Below, in pieces: positions 1-5,416 of a DNA stretch of 8,050 nucleotides. The number at the start of each line of letters is the position of its first letter. The stretch's first letter is position 1. Made by a program: the position numbers and the translations under genes. This DNA is from an uncultured Clostridia bacterium (GTDB lineage: Bacteria > Bacillota > Clostridia > Christensenellales > Borkfalkiaceae). The stretch covers positions 1 through 8,050 of the forward strand of contig CANRFK010000060.1 of NCBI GenBank assembly GCA_947629875.1, in the 5' to 3' direction. The notes beneath the pieces were generated by a model. The model searched no databases. It was not told the origin of the DNA and saw only the letters and a list, made by a program, of their open reading frames with translations.

Positions 1-80
1 AAAAAGATTGGGAAGCCCGTATTGCGGAATACAACCGATGCCGTATTGTTTCCGCCGAGGCACTCCAAAACTCATTATAA
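1..80 (+). CDS. 3' end of an unidentified protein (partial)
   Basis: The third frame is open from the left edge to a TAA at 78-80 and gives 25 residues ending in RCRIVSAEALQNSL. The composition (charged helix-like stretch, DWEARIAEYNR) looks like the C-terminus of a real protein, whereas the other two forward frames read into the next gene's leader and look non-coding. No domain can be named from so little. The start and most of the gene lie outside the window. No convincing terminator follows: a TTCCGCGGAA palindrome near 118-127 precedes a T-run at 130-137 but has no loop. Confidence is modest because the call rests on frame and composition only. Confidence 0.4.
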   Translation, partial: KDWEARIAEYNRCRIVSAEALQNSL

Positions 81-215
81 CAAATCGGAAAGACAAAGGC
101 AACCAAATGAACGGATTTTCCGCGGAACATTTTTTTTCCTTGCAGGCATACCATTTAATATAGCGCTGCGGAACGGGAAAATTACATAGTCCGCGGCGAA
201 CAAGGAGGAAAAACC

Positions 216-419
216 ATGTGTTTGAATAGCAACAGTTGCCTTTGGACGCTCATCATCCTGCTCATCTTGGGGACGGTCGGGAGCAATGTGCTCTCGTCGA
301 AGGCCTTCACGGGCTGCGGATGGCCTTTCTTGGTCGCGCTCGCCTACTGCATGGGCAAGAACGGCACGCTCGGCGCCCTTGCGGGCAAACTCGGCTGCGG
401 TTGTGGCTGCAACGGCTGA
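216..419 (+). CDS. Small cysteine-rich membrane peptide, unknown function
   Basis: This 67-residue product is not a family I recognise. The start is fixed by a full AAGGAGG at 202-208, seven bases before the ATG. Residues 9-21 (CLWTLIILLILG region) form a hydrophobic segment that could be a membrane anchor or uncleaved signal, and residues 37-46 are a second, weaker hydrophobic stretch. There are seven cysteines (2, 8, 34, 45, 61, 63, 65); the last three sit in a C-terminal GCGCGCNG, which could bind metal or form disulfides. The gene stands alone with its own terminator at 515-548, so it is probably monocistronic. No clear promoter could be assigned in 81-200. A strong ribosome site and terminator argue that it is a real gene; any function is unknown. 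Confidence 0.75.
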   Translation: MCLNSNSCLWTLIILLILGTVGSNVLSSKAFTGCGWPFLVALAYCMGKNGTLGALAGKLGCGCGCNG

Positions 420-514
420 AAGTACGCCCATGCCCCCATAGCAAGAGCAACGCCCGCGCCTGCAACTTAAAAAGCTGAAAGGCGCACAGTTTTGAATCCC
501 GGTTCCGTAAACGC

Positions 515-548
515 AAAGCGCGCGGGTCTCCCGCGCGTTTTGTCTTTG
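515..548 (+). terminator. Intrinsic terminator of the small peptide gene
   Basis: A perfect 8-bp stem CGCGCGGG (519-526) / CCCGCGCG (530-537) with a TCT loop is followed by TTTTGTCTTTG on the + strand. Upstream AAA and the downstream Ts can lengthen the stem through one G-T pair. It ends transcription from the gene at 216-419. Confidence 0.85.
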
Positions 549-550
549 TC

Positions 551-581
551 CTACGAAAAACCGCCGCAGATGCGGCGGTTT
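551..581 (-). terminator. Intrinsic terminator of the Nudix operon
   Basis: The inverted repeat AAACCGCCGC (558-567) / GCGGCGGTTT (572-581), loop AGAT, is followed on the minus strand by TTTTTCG, reading through 560-554. It lies 14 bases beyond the Nudix stop codon and converges with the + strand terminator at 515-548, so the two transcription units are insulated from each other. Confidence 0.85.
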
Positions 582-594
582 CATCATATCTCTT

Positions 595-1113
595 TTAACA
601 CCTTGCGAGCACGGCGGCGACCGTCTTTGCGTCGCGGATCTCCCCCTTCTCTATCATCTCCTTGACGCGCGCGACGGGCACGTACTCCACGCGGAGAAAC
701 TCCCCCTCGTCGAGGTGCTGCCTGCCCTCGCGAACCCCCTTTGCCTCGAAGATGTAGATCTTCTCGTCGGTATATCCGGGGCTGGGGTACAGCGTCAGAA
801 CGGGCTCCATCCGCTCCGCAACGAGCCCCGTCTCCTCGGAGAGTTCCCTCGCCGCGGCAGCCGCGGGGTCCTCGCCCCGCTCTAACTTGCCCGCGGGGAT
901 CTCCCAAAGTTCCTCGCCGTAGGCGTAGCGGAACTGCCTGACAAGGGCAATTTTCCCCTCCCGCACGCACAGCACGGCCGCCCCGCCCGAATGCTCCACG
1001 ATCTCGCGCTTGCATGGCTTTCCGTCGGGCAAAACGGCGTCGTCGCACCGTAAATTCAAAATTTTTCCGCGGTAGACGTACTTCTTTTCCACCGTCTCTT
1101 CGCGCAACGTCAT
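595..1113 (-). CDS. Nudix hydrolase, ADP-ribose pyrophosphatase type
   Basis: The 172-residue product should hydrolyse ADP-ribose or a related nucleoside diphosphate derivative to AMP plus a sugar phosphate in the cytoplasm. The complete Nudix box GX5EX7REUXEEXGU is present at residues 75-97 (G75, E81, R89, E90, E93, E94, G96). A proline 16 residues beyond the box glycine (P112, in YPSPGYTDE) is the mark of the ADP-ribose subfamily. The N-terminal segment (KYVYRGKILNLRCDDAVLPDG) and length match that subfamily. The ATG overlaps the stop of the upstream gene by four bases (ATGA, 1110-1113), so translation of the two is coupled. The minus-strand terminator at 551-581 follows. Substrate choice within the family is inferred; NudF is the nearest named type. 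Confidence 0.93.
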   Translation of the reverse strand: MTLREETVEKKYVYRGKILNLRCDDAVLPDGKPCKREIVEHSGGAAVLCVREGKIALVRQFRYAYGEELWEIPAGKLERGEDPAAAAARELSEETGLVAERMEPVLTLYPSPGYTDEKIYIFEAKGVREGRQHLDEGEFLRVEYVPVARVKEMIEKGEIRDAKTVAAVLARC

Positions 1114-1826
1114 ACCGTTTCGAGGGACGCGGCGAGCGCGAAGATCTCCCCGCTGCCCGCATCGTTGATATATTTGAGGAAATAGCGGTACCCGGAGAGC
1201 AGCGCCAAAAGGCCGCCCACGTCCCGCCGCCCCGCCGCGGCGATGAGGGCGGGGAAGAGCTTTTCGGCGTCGTCGCGCTCCTCCTCGCGCAGGGCGAGTT
1301 TCAGGATGCGCGCCCGCTCCACGGTGAGGCGCTCGGCAATCTCGCCCAAGATCCTATCCCGCTTCTCGGCGGCACGGGCATATTGCCCCCGCTTGCCGCA
1401 GTCGGGATAGCAATCGCGCACGATGTCGCGGAAGGGTCTTATCATGCGGTCGGCGAACAGCGAATAGCTCGCCGTGTAACTGCCGTCCACATAGAAGTAG
1501 CGCAGGAGGAAATCGTTGAGGTGCAGTTTGCCCGTATCGAATTCCACAAAGAGGCAAAAGACGAAGGCGAGCACCTCGTTGCGCGCGGAGGGAAGATAGG
1601 CAACGCCCCTCCCCGTACCCGCCCGCGAGATGCGCAGGTACGCCCGTTTTGCCGCGGGGAAATCGTAGCCCGCGGTGACGGCGCCGAAGAGGTTGGTGAG
1701 CTCCTTGCTCTCGGCAACGGCGCGGAGGGCGCCGGAGATCTCGGCGTCGGCGTCGTGGAAGGTGCCCCCCACGAGGTCGTCGCAGACCTGCAAAAACCGC
1801 TGTATCTGTTCGTATTTTTCTTCCAT
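1110..1826 (-). CDS. Conserved-looking protein of unknown function, coupled to the Nudix gene
   Basis: The 238-residue product is not a named family I can place. It has no signal peptide and no clear membrane helix; the most hydrophobic stretch, LAFVFCLFVEFD (residues 86-97), is too short and ends in acids. It is rich in predicted helix, with aromatic patches LLRYFYVDGSYTASYSLF (107-124) and SGYRYFLKYI (211-220), and a conserved-looking MIRPFRDIVRDCYPDC (128-143). A charged helical region spans about 147-190. The start is supported by GAGAGGAG just upstream on the minus strand and a good extended -10 box at 1856-1864. It is the first gene of a two-gene unit and shares four bases with the Nudix gene, which suggests a linked role, but no function can be given. 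Confidence 0.85.
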   Translation of the reverse strand: MEEKYEQIQRFLQVCDDLVGGTFHDADAEISGALRAVAESKELTNLFGAVTAGYDFPAAKRAYLRISRAGTGRGVAYLPSARNEVLAFVFCLFVEFDTGKLHLNDFLLRYFYVDGSYTASYSLFADRMIRPFRDIVRDCYPDCGKRGQYARAAEKRDRILGEIAERLTVERARILKLALREEERDDAEKLFPALIAAAGRRDVGGLLALLSGYRYFLKYINDAGSGEIFALAASLETV

Positions 1827-1855
1827 AACTCCTCTCGATGCTATGCTTTTGCAAC

Positions 1856-1884
1856 ATTATAACACAAATGGAAAAAATATTAAA
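1856..1884 (-). promoter_or_regulatory. Promoter of the 238-aa protein / Nudix unit
   Basis: The minus strand carries TGTTATAAT (1864-1856), a perfect -10 box with the extended TGN element. The -35 candidate TTTAAT (1884-1879), 17 bases upstream, is weak, which fits an extended -10 promoter. It lies about 30 bases before the start codon at 1826. Confidence 0.7.
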
Positions 1885-1903
1885 GAATTTTTTCGGAAAT
1901 ATC

Positions 1904-1932
1904 TTGATTTTGCCGTAAAATTTATGTATAAT
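1904..1932 (+). promoter_or_regulatory. Sigma-A promoter of the HPr-like gene
   Basis: TTGATT at 1904-1909 and a perfect TATAAT at 1927-1932 are separated by 17 bases. The region 1860-1930 is strongly AT-rich against a GC-rich background. It fires away from the minus-strand promoter at 1856-1884, so the two units are divergently transcribed from one short AT-rich spacer. Confidence 0.85.
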
Positions 1933-1965
1933 GAACGTACCATTTGATACAGGAGGAAATCAACC

Positions 1966-2193
1966 ATGAAATCCGTACAAATCTCGCTCGAATACGCGCA
2001 AAGAGTCAAAGAATTCGTACAGGTCACGCAGTCCTATCCCTACGAGATCGTCCTGAAGAGCGGCAAGTATATCGTCGATGCGAAATCCATCCTCGGCATT
2101 TTCAGCCTCGACCTCTCCAAGCCCCTCACGGTGGAAATTTACAATGACGATTGCGCGGAGCTCATCGCGCAGCTCAAACAATTCCAGGCGTAA
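1966..2193 (+). CDS. HPr-like protein lacking the phosphorylatable histidine
   Basis: The 75-residue product resembles the PTS phosphocarrier HPr, mainly in its second half: GKYIVDAKSILGIFSLDLS (residues 33-51) matches the HPr region around the regulatory serine, with Ser41 in the AKSILG position of HPr Ser46. By my hand alignment the active-site HARPA block becomes YAQRV (residues 10-14), so His15 is Tyr10. It therefore cannot accept phosphate from enzyme I in the usual way. A Crh-like regulatory role, using only the serine, is one possibility; a structural or binding role is another. It is shorter than typical HPr (about 85-90 residues). AGGAGG at 1951-1956 sets the start, a strong promoter lies just upstream, and a hairpin follows at 2217-2238. 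Confidence 0.85.
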   Translation: MKSVQISLEYAQRVKEFVQVTQSYPYEIVLKSGKYIVDAKSILGIFSLDLSKPLTVEIYNDDCAELIAQLKQFQA

Positions 2194-2216
2194 GCGCTCA
2201 CGGGAAATTTCAAAAG

Positions 2217-2247
2217 AGCCGCTTGTCCATGAGCGGCTATTTTGTGT
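2217..2247 (+). terminator. Probable (partial) terminator after the HPr-like gene
   Basis: A 7-bp stem AGCCGCT (2217-2223) / AGCGGCT (2232-2238) with an eight-base loop is followed by ATTTTGTGTTT. The T-run is interrupted, so some transcription may continue into the DUF4364 gene, which has no clear promoter of its own. Confidence 0.65.
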
Positions 2248-2279
2248 TTATAACTTTTTGATGCAAAGGAAGTTCTGCC

Positions 2280-2804
2280 ATGCAGATCAAAGGCGAAACC
2301 TCGGTCAACAAGCTCAAACTCCTCTTCGTGTTCGATAAGATGGAGACGCCCCTCGCGGAGCGCACGCTTGTCGATATGTGCACGTCGTCCAACGATTGGA
2401 TCAATTATATGGACTGCGTGGTGCTTATCCATAAGCTCTTGTCCGACGGGTTCATCTGCGAAGTCCCCGGCGGGGACGAGGCGCTCTACACCATCACGCC
2501 CGAGGGCAGGGAGACGCTCGCCAACTTCTACATCAACATCCCGCGGAGCGAACGCGAGGAGATTTCGCGGTTCATCAAGAACAACAGCGCACGCTTCCGC
2601 ACCAAGCAGGATTGCAAGTCGGACTACTACAAGAACAGCGACGGAACGTACACCGTATTTCTGAAGATCCTCGCGCCCGTCCAGCCCATGCTCGAACTCA
2701 AATTCGTCGTCCCCGACAAGAAGACGGCGAACAACATCTACAAAAAGTGGGACGATAAGGCGGCGGAGCTGTATTCCGTCGTGTACGAAACGCTCGTCGA
2801 TTAA
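2280..2804 (+). CDS. DUF4364 family protein (winged-helix-like)
   Basis: The 174-residue product matches the DUF4364 family of Clostridia as I know it: an N-terminal winged-helix-like part (NKLKLLFVFDKMETPLAER, then WINYMDCVVLIHKLLSDGF), the wing-like LYTITPEGRETLANFY (about residues 69-84), then a charged segment and a C-terminal beta-rich part (TYTVFLKILAPVQPMLELKFVV). The family is presumed to be a transcriptional regulator; no ligand or target is established. AAAGGAAG at 2265-2272 supports the ATG at 2280. The ATG at 2261 is out of frame. The gene is followed after 15 bases by the TSCPD gene, so the two are probably co-transcribed. Confidence 0.88.
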   Translation: MQIKGETSVNKLKLLFVFDKMETPLAERTLVDMCTSSNDWINYMDCVVLIHKLLSDGFICEVPGGDEALYTITPEGRETLANFYINIPRSEREEISRFIKNNSARFRTKQDCKSDYYKNSDGTYTVFLKILAPVQPMLELKFVVPDKKTANNIYKKWDDKAAELYSVVYETLVD

Positions 2805-2819
2805 CGGAGGTAAAAATTT

Positions 2820-3080
2820 ATGGTCACCTATTCCACACGGGGAACGTGCTCCAAGCAGATCATCTTCGACTTGGATGCGGAGAATAAGATCCACAACGTC
2901 AAATTCATCGGCGGTTGCAGCGGCAACTTGCAGGGCATCGCGCGCCTCGTCGAGGGCAAGACGCCCGATGAAGTGGTGCCTCTCTTAAAGGGCATACGCT
3001 GCCGTCAGAACACGTCCTGCCCCGATCAGCTCGCACTGGCGCTCACCCCCTACATGAAGGACGCCCCCGCACAAACTTGA
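2820..3080 (+). CDS. TSCPD-domain protein (four-cysteine, TIGR03905 type)
   Basis: The 86-residue product is a small stand-alone TSCPD protein. The domain name comes from the TSCPD motif seen here at residues 65-69 (NTSCPDQLALAL). The four family cysteines are present at 10, 33, 61 and 67, consistent with a metal site; related domains occur at the C-terminus of some vitamin B12-dependent ribonucleotide reductases. The role of the stand-alone form is not known. The start follows CGGAGG at 2805-2810. The segment after residue 60, including the TSCPD motif and stop codon, is the first copy of a 107-bp tandem repeat that continues downstream (3001-3302). The residues between Cys61 and TSCPD (RQN) look unusual compared with the glycine and basic residues I expect there. 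Confidence 0.9.
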   Translation: MVTYSTRGTCSKQIIFDLDAENKIHNVKFIGGCSGNLQGIARLVEGKTPDEVVPLLKGIRCRQNTSCPDQLALALTPYMKDAPAQT

Positions 3081-3106
3081 CACTTGGGTACGGAAAAACC
3101 CTCATC

Positions 3107-3187
3107 GGCCGCCGGAACACGTCCTGCCCCGATCGGCTCGCACCGGCGCTCAACCCCTACATGAAGGACGCCCCCGCACAAACTTGA
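3107..3187 (+). pseudogene. Truncated second copy of the TSCPD 3' end
   Basis: Read in the ancestral frame it gives GRRNTSCPDRLAPALNPYMK and then DAPAQT with a stop at 3185-3187. It has no start codon or ribosome site and lacks the first 60 or so residues. Changes include Q to R after TSCPD and two prolines where helix residues were, so it is not a functional domain copy, although the frame is still intact. Confidence 0.75.
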
Positions 3188-3213
3188 CACTTGGGGGCGG
3201 GAAAACCCTCATC

Positions 3214-3294
3214 GGCCGCCGGAACACGTCCTGCCCCAATCGGCTCGCACCGGCGCTCACCCCCTACATGAAGGACGCCCCCGCACAAACTTGA
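3214..3294 (+). pseudogene. Truncated third copy of the TSCPD 3' end
   Basis: It is nearly identical to the second copy, with TSCPN in place of TSCPD and the threonine of TPYMKDAPAQT restored; the stop is at 3292-3294. It has no start codon. The repeat unit breaks off a few bases later at CTTGGG. Confidence 0.75.
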
Positions 3295-3358
3295 CACTTG
3301 GGAATGTAGCAGCCTCTTCTCGGTTGAACAATCTCTCATCGGTTAAAAATCTCTTTTT

Positions 3359-3384
3359 GGCGCAGATTTCTCTGCGCCTTTTTT
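3359..3384 (+). terminator. Intrinsic terminator of the DUF4364-TSCPD unit
   Basis: A perfect 8-bp stem GGCGCAGA (3359-3366) / TCTGCGCC (3371-3378) with a TTTC loop is followed by six Ts (3379-3384). It closes the + strand unit beyond the tandem repeat array. Confidence 0.9.
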
Positions 3385-3413
3385 ACGCTTCCCCCATTTC
3401 GTCAGTACTATAA

Positions 3414-3645
3414 AATTGTCATGTCGAGCGGAGCGAAGCGAAGTCGAGACATCTCTACCTATTACCCTTGCTCCCTCCTGCTCGGATTTCCGCGTCATTC
3501 TGCCCCGCGCGCACTATTCGTCTACCAAGCGCGGCACAAGCGGCGTAGCCGCGCAGTAGCGTATCTTTTTCTCTCTCCCCCACTCCCCTCTCGCCCTCTG
3601 CCTGTCCGCGCCTCGCGGACGGGCAGAGGGCGAAAAAAATTTTTC
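3414..3645 (+). repeat. Interspersed hairpin-bearing element, copy A
   Basis: This non-coding stretch shares an ordered set of modules with 6586-7010. The modules are the head AATTGTCATGTCGAGCGGAG (3414-3433), TTTCCGCGTCATTCTG (3487-3502) followed by CCCCGCGC, a GC hairpin GCGCGGC/GCCGCGC (3529-3535/3548-3554), AGCGTATCTTT (3558-3568), a pyrimidine-rich tract (about 3566-3592), and a terminal hairpin with GTCCGC/GCGGAC core at 3591-3633. It ends in a run of seven As and five Ts. It sits neatly between a terminator and a promoter and carries no gene. Boundaries come from the shared ends of the two copies. Confidence 0.8.
3591..3633. repeat. Terminal hairpin of element A
   Basis: A 20-bp stem pairs 3591-3610 with 3614-3633 around a CCT loop, with a single T-G pair (3603/3621). 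It is followed by AAAAAAATTTTT. The Ts do not follow the stem directly, so it is not a standard intrinsic terminator. Confidence 0.88.
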
Positions 3646-3664
3646 CTCAAATGATTAAAATTCA

Positions 3665-3694
3665 TTGACTTTCATTCAACGAATGTGCTATAAT
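3665..3694 (+). promoter_or_regulatory. Promoter of the ECF-S / regulator / reductase operon
   Basis: TTGACT at 3665-3670 and TATAAT at 3689-3694 are separated by 18 bases, with an extended TGC before the -10 box (3686-3688). The start codon lies about 32 bases downstream, so the leader is too short for a riboswitch. Confidence 0.88.
3673..3685. promoter_or_regulatory. Candidate operator inside the promoter spacer
   Basis: CATTC (3673-3677) and GAATG (3681-3685) form a 5-bp inverted repeat around AAC, placed wholly between the -35 and -10 boxes. TTCATT also occurs twice ten bases apart (3661-3666 and 3671-3676). A TetR-type repressor bound here would block RNA polymerase, and one is encoded in this operon. 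The repeat is short, so this is a suggestion only. Confidence 0.35.
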
Positions 3695-3726
3695 CCAAGC
3701 ATCGAACGGAATGGAGGAAATTTACA

Positions 3727-4311
3727 ATGATCGAACAGGTTCTTTCGCGTCACAACGCGGCGCTCCGCGTAAAAATCACGGTGAAAGCGCTCATCTCTTT
3801 GGGAATTATCGCGCTTGCGGTGCTTCTTCCGCAGCTCGTGCATCTCGCCCTCGGCGCGCCCGGCGGGATGCAATGGCTCCCCATGTATCTTCCCGTCCTT
3901 CTCGGCGGGTGCTTGCTCGGCGCAATATGGGGCTTGGGCGTGGGCATTCTCTCCCCCGTCGTCAGTTTTGCGATCACGACGCTCATCGGAAACCCCATGC
4001 CCGCCTTGACCCGTCTGCCCTATATGATCGTGGAACTCGCGGTATTTGCGGCAATTTCGGGGCTGTTCTCGCGCAAGATTGCCCAAAACGGCTGGATGGC
4101 ATTCCCCGCGGTACTGCTTGCCGCGGTTTCGGGCAGACTAATATTCCTCGCCATGGCCGCCATGTTCCAAAGCATTTCGCCTCTCTCGGCGGCAATCGTA
4201 TGGTCGCAGATCCAAACGGGGCTCGTGGGGCTCGTCTTGCAGGCCGTTCTCGTTCCCTTCCTTGTGATGGGACTGCGCTTGCTCCTCATAAAAGATAAGG
4301 ATAAGGAATGA
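3727..4311 (+). CDS. ECF transporter S component, substrate unknown
   Basis: The 194-residue membrane protein looks like the substrate-binding subunit of an energy-coupling factor vitamin or nutrient importer. Hydrophobic segments fall at about residues 18-43, 53-67, 69-88, 98-115, 124-146 and 160-188, the five to six helices usual for S components. LPMYLPVLLGGCLLGAIWG (51-69), followed by GVGILSPVVSFAIT and LPYMIVELAVFAAISGLFSRK, resembles the LPMHIPVLL...SP...LP.M..ELA pattern of clostridial ECF S components of undefined substrate. No ATPase or T subunit is nearby, so it probably uses a shared module (group II). GGAGG at 3713-3717 sets the start; the ATG at 3711 lies in the ribosome site and is out of frame. 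The regulator gene follows 10 bases later. The protein ends in a lysine-rich tail KDKDKE. Confidence 0.82.
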   Translation: MIEQVLSRHNAALRVKITVKALISLGIIALAVLLPQLVHLALGAPGGMQWLPMYLPVLLGGCLLGAIWGLGVGILSPVVSFAITTLIGNPMPALTRLPYMIVELAVFAAISGLFSRKIAQNGWMAFPAVLLAAVSGRLIFLAMAAMFQSISPLSAAIVWSQIQTGLVGLVLQAVLVPFLVMGLRLLLIKDKDKE

Positions 4312-4321
4312 GGGCACGCAC

Positions 4322-5398
4322 ATGACAGAGATCGCAAAAGCGCTCGCTTCTCTCGGCGAGCGGCTCAAAGAGGAAGATCTGACGTGCATCGTGCAAAAGG
4401 ACGACAATATCCTTGTAAGCCGGCAGCGCGGCATCCGCCCTCTTCTGGACTGGATTGCGCAGGGGGAAGACCTGCACGGCGCTTTCGCCGCAGACAGGAT
4501 CGTGGGCAAAGCCGCCGCCCTCCTGTACGCTCTGATGGGCGTGAAGGGCGTATTTGCCGAGGTGATCTCGGAAAGCGGCCTTGCCGCGCTGAAAAAATAC
4601 GGGATATGCGCGGAATATATTACGCTTACGCCAAACATCAAGCGCCGCGACGGAAACGGGCTCTGCCCCATGGAGCAGACAATTCTTTCGATCGACGAAC
4701 CGTCTGCGGCATACGCGGCGCTCACGAAGAAAGCCGAACAGCTTCAAGGAGCCGCGGGGGAACACGGAGAAAGCATGCCTGAAAAAATGACGAACAGGAA
4801 ACTTGCCGCTTTGGAGACGAGGAAGAAACTTTTGGAGACGGCAAAGAGGATCATCCGCGAAAAGGGACTTGTCAATACCTCGGTCGAGGAGATCACAAAG
4901 GCGTGCGGCGTTGCGAACGGGACGTTTTATACCTATTTCAAGCGCAAGGAAGACGTGGTGTTTGCGATCAGCCACGATATGTTCCGCGAGATCTACGAAA
5001 AGGCGCAGCGGCACGACGGACAATTTATGGAGCGGCTCACATTCTATATGGTCACGTTTTCGGGGCATATCGAACGGGACGGCTTGAAACTCTGTCAGGA
5101 ATGGGTGCGCAATACCGTGGACCCCGATCTTGTGGAGAACCCCTACGACAGGGAAAAACTCCGTAAAGACAACGACGCCATGAAGGGAATGCTACAAAAG
5201 GGCGTCGAACGGGGCGAGCTCAAAGCGGATACGCCTGTGGGCGCCCTCGCCGATACGCTTACGGACGTCATTTACGGCGAAATGCTCTGCTGGGATATGT
5301 CGGGCGGTGCGTACAGTTTCGAGGCGCGCACCAAAACGTTTTGCGCCATGTTTCTGCCCGCAATGATGAAGCCGTACCTTAACGACAATGCCGAATAA
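4322..5398 (+). CDS. DUF1893-TetR fusion transcriptional regulator
   Basis: The 358-residue product joins two domains. Residues 1-125 match DUF1893: CIVQKDDNILVSRQRGIRPLL, AADRIVGKAAALLYALMGVK (57-75), VISESGLAALKKYGI and the closing RDGNGLCPME (109-118). From memory, a Thermotoga member has a cytidine-deaminase-like fold of unknown ligand. Residues 160-355 are a TetR-family repressor: the helix-turn-helix spans about 186-212 (TSVEEITKACGVANGTFYTYF), with a helical ligand or dimer domain after it. A charged linker (about 138-160) joins them. An internal ATG at 4775 (Met152), with CGGAGA five bases upstream, could also make a 207-residue TetR protein alone. GAGGG at 4310-4314, overlapping the end of the previous gene, serves the main start. 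The likely role is to sense a small molecule and control this operon. Confidence 0.88.
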   Translation: MTEIAKALASLGERLKEEDLTCIVQKDDNILVSRQRGIRPLLDWIAQGEDLHGAFAADRIVGKAAALLYALMGVKGVFAEVISESGLAALKKYGICAEYITLTPNIKRRDGNGLCPMEQTILSIDEPSAAYAALTKKAEQLQGAAGEHGESMPEKMTNRKLAALETRKKLLETAKRIIREKGLVNTSVEEITKACGVANGTFYTYFKRKEDVVFAISHDMFREIYEKAQRHDGQFMERLTFYMVTFSGHIERDGLKLCQEWVRNTVDPDLVENPYDREKLRKDNDAMKGMLQKGVERGELKADTPVGALADTLTDVIYGEMLCWDMSGGAYSFEARTKTFCAMFLPAMMKPYLNDNAE

Positions 5399-5416
5399 AA
5401 AAAGGAGAAAACAACG

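Larger units (their letters stand above)
3001..3302 (+). repeat. 107-bp tandem repeat, three copies, seeded from the TSCPD gene 3' end
   Basis: Copies begin at 3001, 3108 and 3215, exactly 107 bases apart; the third is cut short at about 3302 (CTTGGG). Each holds the last 27 codons or so of the TSCPD gene, its stop codon and about 27 bases of trailer ending CCCTCATCG. Copies 2 and 3 differ at only about two places in the shared part, while copy 1 differs from copy 2 at about eight. So copies 2 and 3 arose from each other more recently than from the gene. The array lies between the gene and the terminator at 3359-3384. Confidence 0.95.

Noticed and set aside
1014..1862. A 282-codon + strand open frame
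   Set aside because: It lies antisense across both the Nudix gene and the 238-residue gene, has no ribosome site, and its product is a low-complexity Arg/Gly/Ala-rich shadow typical of GC-rich antisense frames.
2223..2254. Separate promoter for the DUF4364 gene (TTGTCC ... TATAAC)
   Set aside because: The spacing is 20 bases and the -35 candidate lies in the hairpin of the preceding gene; read-through from the HPr-like gene is as likely.
2139..2894. A 251-codon minus strand open frame
   Set aside because: It is the antisense of the DUF4364 gene and its flanks; the sense gene has family matches and a ribosome site, this frame has neither.
3077..3296. TTGACA boxes at 3077, 3184 and 3291 as promoters
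   Set aside because: They recur only because the repeat unit does, the first overlaps a stop codon, and no -10 box lies 16-18 bases downstream of any of them.
3001..3302. CRISPR array
   Set aside because: The repeats are directly adjoining 107-bp units with no unique spacers, and they derive from a coding sequence.
3695..3726. Riboswitch ahead of the ECF S component
   Set aside because: The leader between the promoter and the start codon is only about 30 bases, too short for any known vitamin riboswitch.
4286..5068. A 260-codon minus strand open frame
   Set aside because: It is antisense to the DUF1893-TetR gene and has no expression signals.
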